Assembly: GCA_033002965.1 (NCBI GenBank)
Contig: JAURVB010000794.1
Span: forward strand, 1 to 64,000
Direction of reading: 5' to 3'
DNA from: Piper betle
Lineage: Eukaryota > Streptophyta > Magnoliopsida > Piperales > Piperaceae
DNA length: 64,000 nucleotides
Translations under genes and position numbers: made by a program
Part shown: positions 12,255 through 24,500 of the stretch, in pieces
How the letters are laid out: the number at the start of each line of letters is the position of its first letter
Position numbering within the stretch: position 1 is the first letter of the stretch
The notes under the pieces: generated by a model
The model's input: the letters and a program-made list of their open reading frames with translations, nothing else
The model's database searches: none
What the model was told of the DNA's origin: nothing

Positions 12255-13500
12255 ATTCACTCAACGGTCAACGAAAATCATACATACATATATAATCACA
12301 TAATCATACATACTATGCCAGAACACATAGTGACACCACATGCAGCCCGAACAACTCAATAGAACATACAACATGTCATAAAGATATATATATATATGTA
12401 TCGAATCTAGTCGACGGTAATATACCACATCATACAAAATATATATATATGTATCAGAATCTTAGTTGATGATAATATATTTGTTCTAATAAGATTATAC
12501 AGAAAAACACACATACGCATACATATATAAGTGTTAGTGCATGGGCGAACATGATAACCCATGACCACTAAATCAAACTAGAAGTATAATAATACAGAAA
12601 AGTACACATGCATACCACCTTTGTTGAGTTTTTCAACAAAGTCATTGGTTCCAAAGTTTGTCAGAATTTGTCATTAAAGTTGGTTGTAAATCGACATACA
12701 CATACGTCAATTATACTTTAAAGTGTATATTTTCTTTTATTAAATTATTACTAAATTTCTAGTTTGATTGAATGGTTAAGAGTTACCATGTTGGCCCATG
12801 CACCAACACTTATATATATACATATATAGTGCTTCTCTGTATTAAAACTTTTGAAGTTTGATTTAGTAGTCATGAGTTACTATGTATGCGTATGTGTGCT
12901 TTTCTATATAATCTTACTAGAACGAGTATGTTACCGTCGACTAGATTCCAGTACATGTATATATTTTTGTATGATGCAACATGTTACTATCGACTAAATT
13001 CCAATACATGTATATATTTATAACACAGTAATATGCTTTGTTGAGTTATTTCGGGACAATGTATGATTATGTGATTATGTTATGATTTTAGTTGACAGTT
13101 GAGTGGTTTCGGTTTATGCTTTTAAAATTTATTTCCTTGTAGTTTGTACGATATGAGTTAAATTAATAATTTTATGAATTTTTAAACATCTAAATTTGGT
13201 CTATAACTAGGCTGAAAAATTTAGGATATTACAAATAGTATCAGAGCGAACCCAGTCATGTATTTGATTGATAATAGTATATCAAGAGTCATAAAAAAAA
13301 ATTTCGAGGACAACAAAATTTCCTTTAAGGTGGGTGGAATTTTAAGGACAAAAATATCTCTCCCAAAAGTTACGTTAGTCTCATATCCAATAACTATCAG
13401 GTACGTCTAATATATTCGACAATTGAACGGTATATCTTATTATAATTTTAATATATTTTTAAAGACAAAAATTTCCAAATTGGGGATATTATAAAACCCC
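12255..13500 (+). mobile_element. Decayed gypsy-type LTR remnant with large inverted repeat
   Basis: A long imperfect inverted repeat pairs about 12255-12620 with about 12780-13110; both arms carry CATACGCATACATA, TCTAGTCGACGGTAA and CACATAATCATACAT blocks. After it, GGATATTACA (about 13223-13232) looks like an LTR end and is followed by AGTATCAGAGC, a degenerate tRNA-Met primer site. Just beyond is a polypurine-like tract (AAGGTGGGTGGAATTTTAAGG, about 13328-13348) typical of the 3' end of gypsy elements, and a second LTR-like start with AAACCCCGAAAA near 13494. Almost all internal coding sequence is missing, so this is a deletion derivative. Confidence 0.5.
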
Positions 13501-14731
13501 GAAAATAATTAGGTAATTTTATCTCAAAATGAATATTAAATATTCTTAAATTAAATTAATTTAATAATATTTATGTATTAACAATCTCCAACTGTAAAAC
13601 ACATTCAATTGTGAACAACTACACAATGCTCAATTAGATAACAAACTTAAATCGAGAAAGACATATTTTCCAACTAGAAAACAAATTCTAATTGTGTAAA
13701 CTCAAACAAGAGGAGAGGGAGAGCCTCACTCTAAAACCTCATAATATGACTCAATATCAAAACTCATTTGTGTACGCCCATATACAACTACATATTTAAT
13801 AATGGATACAAATCATTATATACGACCAATCTCTAGAATAGGAAGAGTCAACAATAAATACTCCTTGGAACTCTCACTAATAAATTTGTCCTCCAAAATT
13901 TTTCTCAAATTCTTTGTACCTCTTAAAAGTAATTTCATGTCTTTACGACTTCCTATGTTTATATCTTTGTCGCATTCATCGTATCGGATGCTGAGGGACT
14001 CCAAGACACCTGCTGATGATAAGCTCAGACATGTTCAAGAACTTAATCAGATAGATAGGAATTAATCAATCCTATTCCTACTCATCTTTCGTGGCATTTT
14101 TTTTCTCCTTGTCTGTGGCCAAATGGGACACGGCCCTAACATTGTTATTACGTGATGATAAAGATAATGGTCTGCTTATAGTTGTGACGCTAAACCTCCA
14201 CTGCTTCCAGCTCTTTAACTTGCATTCCAAAGCTTCATCACCGTTTTTTTAATCAATTTAAGGCAAGGGTGGCCATATGGTGATTGTGGGTTTGTTTGAT
14301 TTTTGCTTGGACTTTCAGCAATCTCTGACCAATTGATTTATTTGTTTGGTATTGGCGTGTGAGTGTAAAGCCTCTCTTCTAGTTTCTGTTGTCAACTTTC
14401 GTTGATTCTCCCTCCTTTAGAACTTGAACACTTTCTACCCTTCTATTTCTCTTGATCATGGCGGCAAGCTCTGATTATGCTACTGTTGTATTTCAATTTA
14501 TGTATGTACTTCTAGTATAGCTGCTGACTGTTAATTCATTTCATTTTCTTTATCAGTATGGCTAGATCTTTGTGCTTTTCCAATGTTTTTGTTTTCCTCA
14601 AGTGGTGTTTGATTGGATCTCTTGCCAGGATGCTCGTTCATCGACTCTTGTTGAAGCTTATTGATGCTTGGGAGAGGCGAATAACCCTACAATTTCATCA
14701 AGTTTGAGTTGGATAAGAGCAAAAGCCTAAG
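13501..14731. other. Possible LTR sequence, then upstream region of the next gene
   Basis: 13501-14065 may continue an LTR of the preceding element; an 87-codon open frame at 13802-14065 has no recognisable domain. 14100-14731 is plausible promoter and 5' leader of the gene starting at 14732. Confidence 0.3.
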
Positions 14732-15749
14732 ATGGTGGCTTTCGATCAAGAAGTTTCTGCAAAGAAAACGGATAGAAGGGAAAGTGTTGTATTGGACATG
14801 GAGATTCTTTCGTCACAGGTTTCTGATAACGGTGATTACACCTCTTCTCCCGGAATGATTGTAACCTCCCTTCTCTCTCTATTACTTGATCATTTCTATG
14901 GACTAACATACAACATCATTGTTTATTCATGTTTTTATTAAGACATGTTTGTCTCAACCTGGTATTCATGACTGGGTTGTTGCATACAGAGAAGTCTGCC
15001 GCGTAATGCTTCCAACTGGTTGGAAAGAAAGACTTCCGAGGAAAGGATCTCGGACACATCCTTTTCCATCAAAGGTTAGGCAACCATTTTTGCTTCAAGC
15101 ATCCTCCTTCCTTCTTTACCTCCGTTTGATATAGGAGTCCCACTAATCGAAGGTTGTTAAGTTGATAACTCAATGTCTAAAACGGGGTTATAATTTGTTA
15201 GTCCGAACATATACAATTTAATAAGCTGTTATCAAAGATAGAACATTGTTACTAAGAGGGTAGTTGGAGATTTCCTGGCTCCAATTTAGTTCGGAAAGAT
15301 TGCAGCAATAATCATTTCCCTCCATTATATGATTCCAGTTTGCAAATCCAAGTCAGTTCTATATCAACACGTTAATTCACCGCGAGGGTGGGAAACATTT
15401 GACTGTTAAAGGAGTGTTGAGTGGGTTACATAATTCTTGCCTTCACATTGCATCGAATGTTGATTTGTATGATGGATTACAGGTGGAGAACATTCCACCA
15501 CCGGCAACGAAAGCAGAGTCAGCCTCCGGCAGTACAAGAGTAGCAGCCGGCGAATCTCTCCTTGGCTCGACCCTCGCCGTGTTCTTCTCTTCTTTGCCAC
15601 TTTGTAAGCCTTATTTTCTTTGGGCACTACTAATGACCAGCTTGAATTGCTTTGTTAGAACTACAGATTTGGATTGGTGGGATGATGTTGCAGGTCCTCC
15701 ATGGGGACTATATTGCTCATATACTTCACTCTTTCTGCCACAAATATAA
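14732..15749 (+). CDS. Unrecognised spliced plant gene (hypothetical protein)
   Basis: I do not recognise this protein. A three- or four-exon model holds in frame. Exon 1 is 14732-14860 (MVAFDQEVSAKK start, ending GMI before GTAACC). Exon 2 is about 14941-15075 (TCLSQPGIHDWVVAYREV to THPFPSK, then GTTAGG). Exon 3 runs from 15340 after TTCCAG, through FANPSQFYINTLIHREGG, LTVKGVLSGLHNSCLHIAS and VDLYDGLQ, to a GTAAGC donor near 15604 or further. A last segment (DLDWWDDVAGPPWG) ends at TAA 15749. Splice phases at exons 1-3 agree, which supports a real gene. There is no obvious membrane segment or signal peptide, and function is unknown. The last junction is uncertain. Confidence 0.45.
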
Positions 15750-16246
15750 TTTGAGATTATGGGAATGTGTTTCAGTCTTAGAAGTTGACAGGCATTTCTG
15801 TTTATGCTTCTTCCCACTCACGCTCCAACATTCTGCTTGATTGGTTCCCAGATTATTGCTTTAAACTAAGCAGTGGAGATTAACATCTTTAAGTAACATA
15901 GTGCCATTGCTGATTGTACATTGCATTGCTTGCAGCTAGGTTTTGTGGAATTTCAATAAATATCCTTTTAAATGAAGAACTTTGCAACTGCATTATCTCT
16001 CAAGCATAATGTTTGTAAGGACAGTAGTTTGAACTCTGAACAAATTGCGAACTCTGTAAATGGTTATTTCACTATGCATATTTGCCAAGCAAGAACAACT
16101 CATTTTGGCTAGTCGTGTCCACCGTCTAGTTATACCATCATCTATAATCATAAAGACCTTGTATGAAATCGATCATTATGTTCTATCGATCCTATCTAGA
16201 ACCTATGCCTTTCTCTTTTTATCTATTGTGGACTAGTGGTGCCTTG
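15750..16246. other. Convergent intergenic space
   Basis: Presumed 3' ends of the upstream plus-strand gene and the minus-strand gibberellin oxidase. An AATAAA-like signal (TTTCAATAAATA, about 15951-15962) could serve the plus-strand gene. Confidence 0.35.
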
Positions 16247-18184
16247 TCACTGGTTCAGAAACCTACGGAGGCCTATCTTGTTGCCGATCGTTTTAACATC
16301 TTCTTGTATTTGTTGCCTATACTCCTTGAAGCTAAACTGTTTATACATGGAAGGCTGCCGACAGCTCTGGATCACAGTATCATAAGATGGGCACATGAAG
16401 TATGCCACCGAGAGCCTTTCCTGCTCCGACTGTGCTATTACTCGATGCTCAACACTTTTGTAAAGACCATTGCTCCAGGCCTACATAAATCAATAAGAAA
16501 CGGAGTCAGCTAGCTACCCAATACCGGTTGTCAGATTTGTCTTGCATATCATATGTTTGTTACCTGAAAAAGATCACCAATGTTGACAACCAGAGCTTCA
16601 GAGTTGGGTTTCACGGTTACCCACCTTCCATCCTTGAGAAGTTGCAGCCCGCCAACCTGGTCCTGGTAAAGTATGGTGAGGAAGTCGCTATCTGTGTGTG
16701 GTACTAAGCCGTAGACATCAAGATTGAGCGGGCATGGTGGGTATCTGTTCAACCGGAGATAGCATGTGTTTGGTGAACAATTTCCGACAATGTAATCCGG
16801 CTTGTGTCCAAAATTTTCTGCAAGTGTCTCTACCAATCTTTTTGCTAAGCCAGAAAATGCACTAGAGAGATCTTCTATAGCTTTCCTGCAAAGCAATCAA
16901 CAACCATCAAGTACTGTTTTAGTCAATATATCATTCATTTTGTGTTAAAACCATTTTCTAGCAGTTGGGATAGAAGATAAAAGCAAGACAGACAATTCAA
17001 GTTTGAGTCTTAGAGCTATGCAAAACTAGATTTAATCCATGGCATTGTCCAAACAAACAAAGGGAAAAACCAAATGTGTTGTTTCTAATGTTCCTCGAGT
17101 AGGAAACAAGCCTTTACCTGTCTGTCTGTCTTCAAGTTATCAATAAAAGAGGAGGGGACACAGAAGTTATAAACAGTGTTCACAATGTGAAAGGGTGTAA
17201 AAGCAAAGTTATGTTGTCCCAAATTCTTTAGTTGGGGGTGCATTCTTTGCCGTCAAATGCACTCCAACAAGTGAGGATTCCAATGTTTAGCTTCGGATTT
17301 CAGAAAATTCCATTGGTTCATGCCATTACATATAGCCAGAACAATCTCTAAAAACTAAAGGTAACACTGAGCAATAGTTGTATACATAGTGGCACCTCAA
17401 TTATAATTGCGTGTTACATCCTACTGATTGCACATTGTTAAAGGTAGACAAAATTTTTCTTGGCTCTGGTCCTGCTGTCTTTAATTCATCTTTAAATCAT
17501 TTTCCACGCATTTGTGTGATCTAGAAGAACTTAAGCATAGATCAATAATTGATAATATTAATATGGATCATTATAATCCACATTTTTACTGTATACAAGC
17601 CATGATATGATTTTTTGTCACATCAAATTAAATAATCAACAAGCAATGAGAAAGAAGGTAGGATGCAGGGTATAATATACATGCATATATACAGACCTGA
17701 GGCTATGGGGTTGCTCCCCCTCGCCATGCTCAGACAGACCACCGGCGACGGCGGCCAGTGGGATATGGTAGGCCTCCGACCAAGAGAACTGTTGCAAGGA
17801 AGTGGCGTTGGGAGCTCCCCACCTGTAGCTGTCAGAGGAGAAGCCGAAGAGGCGCTCCCCATTCTTCTTCTCGAAAGGCCGGCGGAACAGCGTCCTCTGT
17901 TCCTTGAAGATGCCCTCCAGAAGCTCCCTGCCTATACCATGGTTGCAAACCTGGAAGAAACCCCACTCTTTTGCAGCTTCGGCGATGTCCCGCTTGCACC
18001 TTTGCATCTCGTCCTTCCCTTGCTGCAGTCGGCCGAGGTCAATCAAAGGCAGACTCTCGGCCGAGTACTCCCCCTCGGCCACAACCGGCGCCTCTTGCTT
18101 GCTCTTTTCCTTGCTGAAGATCAGTGATTTGTAGGTGTTTTCCAGAGGTGGGTCGGCGCCCATTTTCATGGGCATTCTCTGCAT
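16247..18184 (-). CDS. GA2ox8-like: C20-type gibberellin 2-beta-dioxygenase (GA2ox7/8 class)
   Basis: 2-Oxoglutarate/Fe(II) dioxygenase that would 2-beta-hydroxylate C20 gibberellin precursors, lowering active hormone; soluble enzyme. Three exons on the minus strand: 17697-18184, 16564-16885 and 16247-16480, with GT-AG introns of 811 and 83 bp. The spliced length, 1044 nt, gives 347 residues with no stop. N-terminal DIOX domain has LPLIDLGRL and EWGFFQVCNHGI; then SYRWGAPNATS. The catalytic domain has NTCYLRLNRYPPCP, the iron ligands in HTDSDFL, the third ligand in SVEHRV, and the 2OG-binding Arg in RLSVAYF. C terminus is IGLRRFLNQ. YRWG, NRYPPCP and the following blocks fit GA2ox7/8 better than C19 enzymes. 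The ATG at 18184 is the first in frame; 18175, 18169 and 18163 are alternatives, the last aligning best with family starts. One of the few fully intact genes here. Confidence 0.93.
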
Positions 18185-21100
18185 CAAGAAAGACAGACAA
18201 AAATAAGAATTTTAGCTAAGGGGGAAATTGGAACAAGAAGAGAGAAAGAAGACAAAGGGAAGAGAATCGAGATGTGCGTAGTTATTGTCGCTCAACAAAA
18301 GGTTTACCGCATAAACTTCTCCGGCTTGCAAGGTGAAGAGTTTCGACGCACACGCCATTTTTGCTGCGGATATGTTAACGATTGACTGCTCTTTGTAGTC
18401 TTCCCCAGTCACAAACCCAGCAACGCACCTGCAAATGAAATGCACCAAAACAATGTCAAGGCAACGCTGATGATACCCAAATAAGCTTGATACGATTTGC
18501 ATATTTACAATAATCGGATAGAAATATGACGAGTATGGTAAGTCTCATGCATGCAGAACTGTCTTCCCTGAGTGATAACCACCCTGGCTCCTCATCCCCA
18601 AGTCCCAAACTCTACCACAGCTAGTTTTCATCCATTTGAGAATTAATGTTAAAAACCAAATTAAATGTACTAATTTGGGTACCTTACAGCCGAATAAAAT
18701 TGAAGATCTTCTCTCAAGTAATACTCTTCTTACATATGGGGGGAAAAAATTATAGTTTAAATCTTTAAATCTCCACTGTGAGAAAACCTTCTCAATTATT
18801 TTTTTCATACCAGTACACTTAAGTGCTCTATGTAAAAAGTCTTATCTATAGACAAGAAATAAAGATTTTTTCCTAAATAAGGTTTAATGATCTTAAATAT
18901 ATATTGGACGAATTTAACAACAATCTCCAACATTCAAGTAAAGAATTCGATACAGGGAGAAACAGTAAATAATATCTAAAAACTACATTCAATAAATGTG
19001 AGACTGAACTGTTAATTATAAGGTACATTGACTACGAATTTTTTTCTTGTCAGTGTATGCAGTATTACATTTAGCTGCACCCTTCGGAGGATTGATGTGA
19101 GAATGAATTGCTGCAAAGGCATGATTGGCTACTGATCTTGTCTAATCAATATTCCATGCACTAATGGATAATTCTTTGTGAAATATTACTCTCCCGAGAT
19201 GTGTATCCAAGGATTATCTTGATTAAACTTTCGTCCCCACGCTTGGCCAGATATTGTGCACAGCAGTATATCTCACGCTTGTCTATTTATCTTATATATA
19301 TATATATATGATAAATAAATAGACAAGGCTAGCTGTGCAAAGTTCTGAACGTCGCCTTCTTCCTCCCAATTTGCGACTTAGTTTTTAAAAAATGATCCGA
19401 TAGACAAGCATTTGCAATCAACCAATCAAATCTATGTGAAGTTCATAACTGGCAGTGGATCCTTTTATTTAGTGGGTACTCTTGATTTTCAATATATGTT
19501 ATGGAAAGGAATTAAGTGGTGCAATTATATTGCTAGGTTACCAGGTTTAAAAGGATAAGGTACAGAATATAGACTGAAATTCCAGAAGAAAAAGAATCAT
19601 CGTGTGGATGAAAATTTTGGGTCTTTAATGCAATGGCAGCGTCAGCAACACGTCCTACATCGGTTGGGTGCAGAGAAGGTAATCTCTTCGTCTTCTCCAG
19701 TAAGTAAGCCGACTCGATCTTCCCCTACACACATGCAAACCCCACAAGAAATGGACGTCTGAGGTAACTGATATGTAGACTAACAAACTAATAGTGCATA
19801 CACGTCAATAAGTGTATATAAACAAGAAAAGGAAATATGACACTATTGGAAAATTATCAGAGTACTACACTATACGTACATCAATTGGTGTACATGCACG
19901 AACATATAAGGGGTGGTTCTTAACTAATTCAGATACAACATGAACGTTGGCGCATATATTCTATTATTTCAGTAAGTGCAATTATATTATTTATTCCATG
20001 CAGATTATGGAGCTGGTGAAGGATTGGAATCAGGTAAAACCCACGACGAGGACAGTGAAGAGGACAACGGAGAAAGCTCTAGTACTGAGTAATTAGTGAC
20101 CCCTTTGACAGCATCTATAAAAGCAATCGAACAACAAATTACAGTGCCACAATCACCCAGAAAGGACGAGGGAAAGAGAAGGGAAATAATTGACTTACAA
20201 ATGAATAGGGGAGCAGAAGGATAGGAGATTCCAGGATAGGGGAGGAGAGAATGTGAATGGAAGATATTATGGGGGGTGGTACTTATAAGGTCCTTTTCCA
20301 TTCAATGATTAGTATACTATATCAAAGGGAGAGGACGGGAGTAGCTCCATGGAGGATTGAGATTCTCTGGTTCTAAACAAGAACACGCGGCCAGAGAAAA
20401 TATCAGACACCCTTCTCTCTTCGCGACCATTTTCAAAAAAGTCGACTACCATGTACAGCTCTGTACCCATTGCTAGGGAAAACTGTGAGGAAAAAAGGTG
20501 ATGGCCATGCTCAAGCGTGACCCAAATATATACATGGCATCTGGGTTATGGCCGACCTCCTCCTTTCCCTCTTGTCCCAGCTTGCCAAGCCAATGGTCAC
20601 CACGTGAAGTAGAGGCCTCTTTCTCTCTTTCAAAATATTAATTTGCAATACATATCTGAAGAGTAGCACGTGAAGTTTCATCATACAAGGCCCGGCCATG
20701 GCCATCTGCTTTAGCCGCTTTCGCCATTCATGGCCACATGGCTTTACAAATCCTCAGAGGCTGACAACAAATTGCATAAATATATATATATATATATGAA
20801 TTAACAATGTTTTAATACTGTACATGCATCACAAAATCATGTTGGATAGAATTTGGACTGATCAGAACTATAGTCAATTAGTTACAATTGTAATCATGTC
20901 AACTATAACATACAAGGGCTAGCTTTACAAGTTAAATTGATCAGACAATATACATACATGTTCGAGATATTTGGGCGTTGCTACGATGACTAATTTGTGG
21001 AGATTCCTTGCCAGATATGTGTGGAACACTAGGAAAGGAGGTGCTTCGTTGGTGACCGACCATTCGTTGCAGATAACGCCAGGGCCACGAAGAGGGAAGC

Positions 21101-21574
21101 ACAGCCATTTAAGCTGGCAATTGTGGAGGGGTCATCAGACACTACTTGGAATTAGCAAATGTTGATGCTCAGTCTGAATGATGATTATTCACAACTTTGT
21201 TATCCTTTTATGTGGACGAGGCTATGTTAGGTGTGATGCTAGTCATTTTAGCTGGTGCCCATCTGTACGGGTCTCTTCCGAGGGTTGCGACGGCCAGCCA
21301 TGGGCCTCTGCATGCATGAAAACTTGGATATACGTATGGTCAGGGAGTGGCCACGTTATAGTTTGCTCTTCTCTCTTCTTTAATGGATTCATTTCACTAA
21401 TATTCTCACCTACCTAGAACATATTTCACTAATATTCTCACCCACCTAGAACAATGTACATTAGTCTCTAAACAATATTTTCAACCTTGTAAACAACACT
21501 TCACTTGTCATTACGCTGTGTACATTTCGTCTTGGCTTCTTGTAAATATAGAGATATTTGTTTCTATCGTATTT
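18185..21574. other. Upstream of the gibberellin oxidase; long intergenic region
   Basis: Holds the presumed leader and promoter of the minus-strand gene (a pyrimidine-rich stretch near 18230-18260 on the minus strand may be leader). No other gene is convincing; open frames at 20005-20301 (-), 20971-21165 (+) and 21178-21417 (+) show no family features. A 20-bp block with ATATTTCACTAATATTCTC is present twice near 21390-21445. A hairpin occurs at 19278-19327. Confidence 0.4.
19278..19327. repeat. Palindrome with AT core
   Basis: CTTGTCTATTTATC (19278-19291) is matched by its inverse GATAAATAAATAGACAAG (19310-19327, with a four-base extra), around a TATATA core. It may be the tip of a foldback or MITE; no target duplication was identified. 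Confidence 0.6.
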
Positions 21575-24500
21575 CTCTAATTTCCTTTGGGAGTGAAACT
21601 CAAAAAACGGTGGTTAATCATCTTCCTTGCAAAAGGAAAAATAGACGGAAAATTCGACAGAGACAATGCTGACGTTGTAAAAAAATTATCAGGGATTGTC
21701 TTGTGTGATTTAATATGTGGTCCGAGGCTGATTTCTATACGTGATTTTGACCCCGAGCAAAAGATATTTTTTGTTTAATTTCACTGTACAAAATAAACTT
21801 ATATATATATTTTTATTGGGATGTTTACCTGTGTTAATTTATTAATTAATATGAGTATATCAATTCTACATTGGTATCAGTTTAGCTTGTTAATTATTTC
21901 ACCTAATTTTATTTTATTATTTATTATTTTTATTATTGAACTATGTACAATTAAGAAGGAAATTTTGTGTTAATTACTTAAATTAACCTGTTAATTATAA
22001 TCATATTTGAGAGTCACAGAAAAAATGGCCCTTGGATCTACATTTGGTCGACAAAATCTGATTACTAAGTTTGGAGCTATTCATGCTTTGTACCATTCTC
22101 TTCCACAATGACACTAACTCAAACTAAGTGATGATTCCATGCCAATCATTTCACCGACTTACATGATTTCATGTACCGGATCAAAATCATTGAGGGGAAA
22201 CGGATATTATTTCAGAATATGATTGATGCTCATGATATAGATGTTATTAGAAAAATCATTAAGTCAAAAAATGTTATTTTTCACTAAAAGATTTGGTCTT
22301 TCTATTAACCGATGTGTTTTACCATATTAAAGTGACTCTTGAAGCATGATTGTAATTAATTTATTTTCGTAATTATGTTTAACTACTCTTTATTTGTTAA
22401 AGATTTATGCTAGTGGGTTAATTTCTTTTGAATGATATCATTTTTATTTTATTTTTAAAATTTTAAATAACTTCAAAACATATGTTGTTCAACATTAACT
22501 ATGAGAATGATAATTCCAAGCTTAGCTTTATTTTCGATTTCTCCGTTTGTTGCTCAACTTTATATGTTTTTTAGTTATTTTCAATTAAAAAATTTATTCT
22601 TGCATGTTAGTGTATAATGTTAATATTGTGATATTATTTCTGAAGCTTACTCAATAACATTGAAACAAATCATACATTATCTTAATAAGAGTGAAAAACT
22701 AAATGGTGCTAATAATTATGATATATGACACCCTAAGGTTGTCCTCTTTCTTGAAGAACAGAAGGCAACTGAGACATTGACTTAAGTTTTAAATCCACTG
22801 ACCACTGAATGGTAATGTTATTCAAAACCATCGTGCAATTGAGACTTATGAGTTTTTAACAAAGAATAACACCATGGTCAACATTACTTTCCTCAGTTCA
22901 ATGGAGAATGATATTATGTGTCAATTTGAGCATTATAAGACAGTTTATGCAATGTGGATTGCATTGAAAGAAAATTTTAGTTCTACTTCGACTACCCAAC
23001 TTAGGCAGCTTACCATGAAGTTCGACACTTTTAAAAAACATACAAATGTGTCTATGAATAAATATCTACGTGAAACATGATTTGTAAATTTAAAGGATAT
23101 TGGTCATATTTTAATTGATGAACGACAAGTGCAAATTGCCCTCCGCTCTATGTTGAACACTTGGGAACACAAGAAAGTCCAAATGACCTATAACGAGAAT
23201 ATAATTACTTCGAAGGATCCAAGACAATGGAAGAAGCATTTGTTGCGGAATCTTCAAATGTTGTGGTTTCTTCTACCCATAAGAAGAAAGGTTCCTATCC
23301 TAAGAGTAAATAGAAGTGGTTAAAAAATAAAGTAAATGGTGGAAAACACCAATTTAAGAAGTGCCCAAAGAACCAAAAAAGATCAAATACTTTAATTGCA
23401 AGATGAAGGGACACTTTGCTCGGGAATACATCGAGACGAAGAAGGTTCGCCCTATACCCTTCGTTTCAAATGGTTTCAAATCTTTTTGTAATAGTTACAT
23501 TTTCTAGCTAAATCTAACCCTGAATGTATTGTTGATTCAGGTGCAACCCACTACGTAACAAACATTCAAGAAGCATTTGTTAACTTTCGCCGAGTTCTAT
23601 CGGGAACACAATGGATCTATGTAGGAAATAATTCAAAAGCTGAAATTTGTGGTATTCGTGCATACGAACTAAAACTTAAAGTTGGACGTAACCTTCTCTT
23701 ACATGATGTACTTTATGTTCCTGATATTCGACAGAATTTAGCTTTTGTTGTAGTGTTACTAGACTTTAGCTTTCGTTTGAGTTTTTACGGTTCTCGTTTG
23801 AGTTTATATTATGACAATGCATATTATGATTGTGGATTTTTTGTCTAATCGTTTCATGATTTTAGACATGGATCTTGAATGCTTTCATTTATTAAGTTGT
23901 TCTTCAATAATTGCTTCTTCTAGTAATTCTATTGTAGATCGAATAATTTGGCATGCACGTTTGGGACACAATGGTCAAGATAGAATAACCAGGTTAGCAA
24001 GAGATGGGGTCAGCTAGCTAATGTAATTTATCAATGTGTGAATATTGTCTAACTGAGAAAAAGACTAGAAAACCTTTTGGTAAAGCAACTGGAGCTGATT
24101 TTCCTCTCCAACTTATTCATTCTGACATATATGGACTAATGAACGTGATGGCGAGAAATAAGACCTTACATTTCATCACTTTTATTGATACTTATTCACG
24201 ATATGGTGTTATGTACTTGATTTTTCATAAATCTGAAGCATTAAGTTGTTTTAGACATTTTCTTTTGAATGCAAAAAATCAATTAAATCTCACATTAAAA
24301 ACATTGAGAGCGGATTGTGATCATGAATATTTATTCTACCAATTTAAGGAATTGTATCAAGAGAAGGGTATTATTAAAAAATTAACTATTCTAAATACCT
24401 TGCAACAAATGGTGTTGTTGAACGATAGAATAGAACTCTTCTGAAAATAATTTGGTTTATGATGGCTCAAACAAATCTCCCCATTTCTTTATGGGGAGAT

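Noticed and set aside
17663..18127. 154-residue plus-strand frame
   Set aside because: Antisense shadow of exon 1 of the gibberellin oxidase.
20755..20800. AT dinucleotide runs as origins or matrix-attachment sites
   Set aside because: Simple repeats are common throughout the window; nothing in the sequence supports a function.
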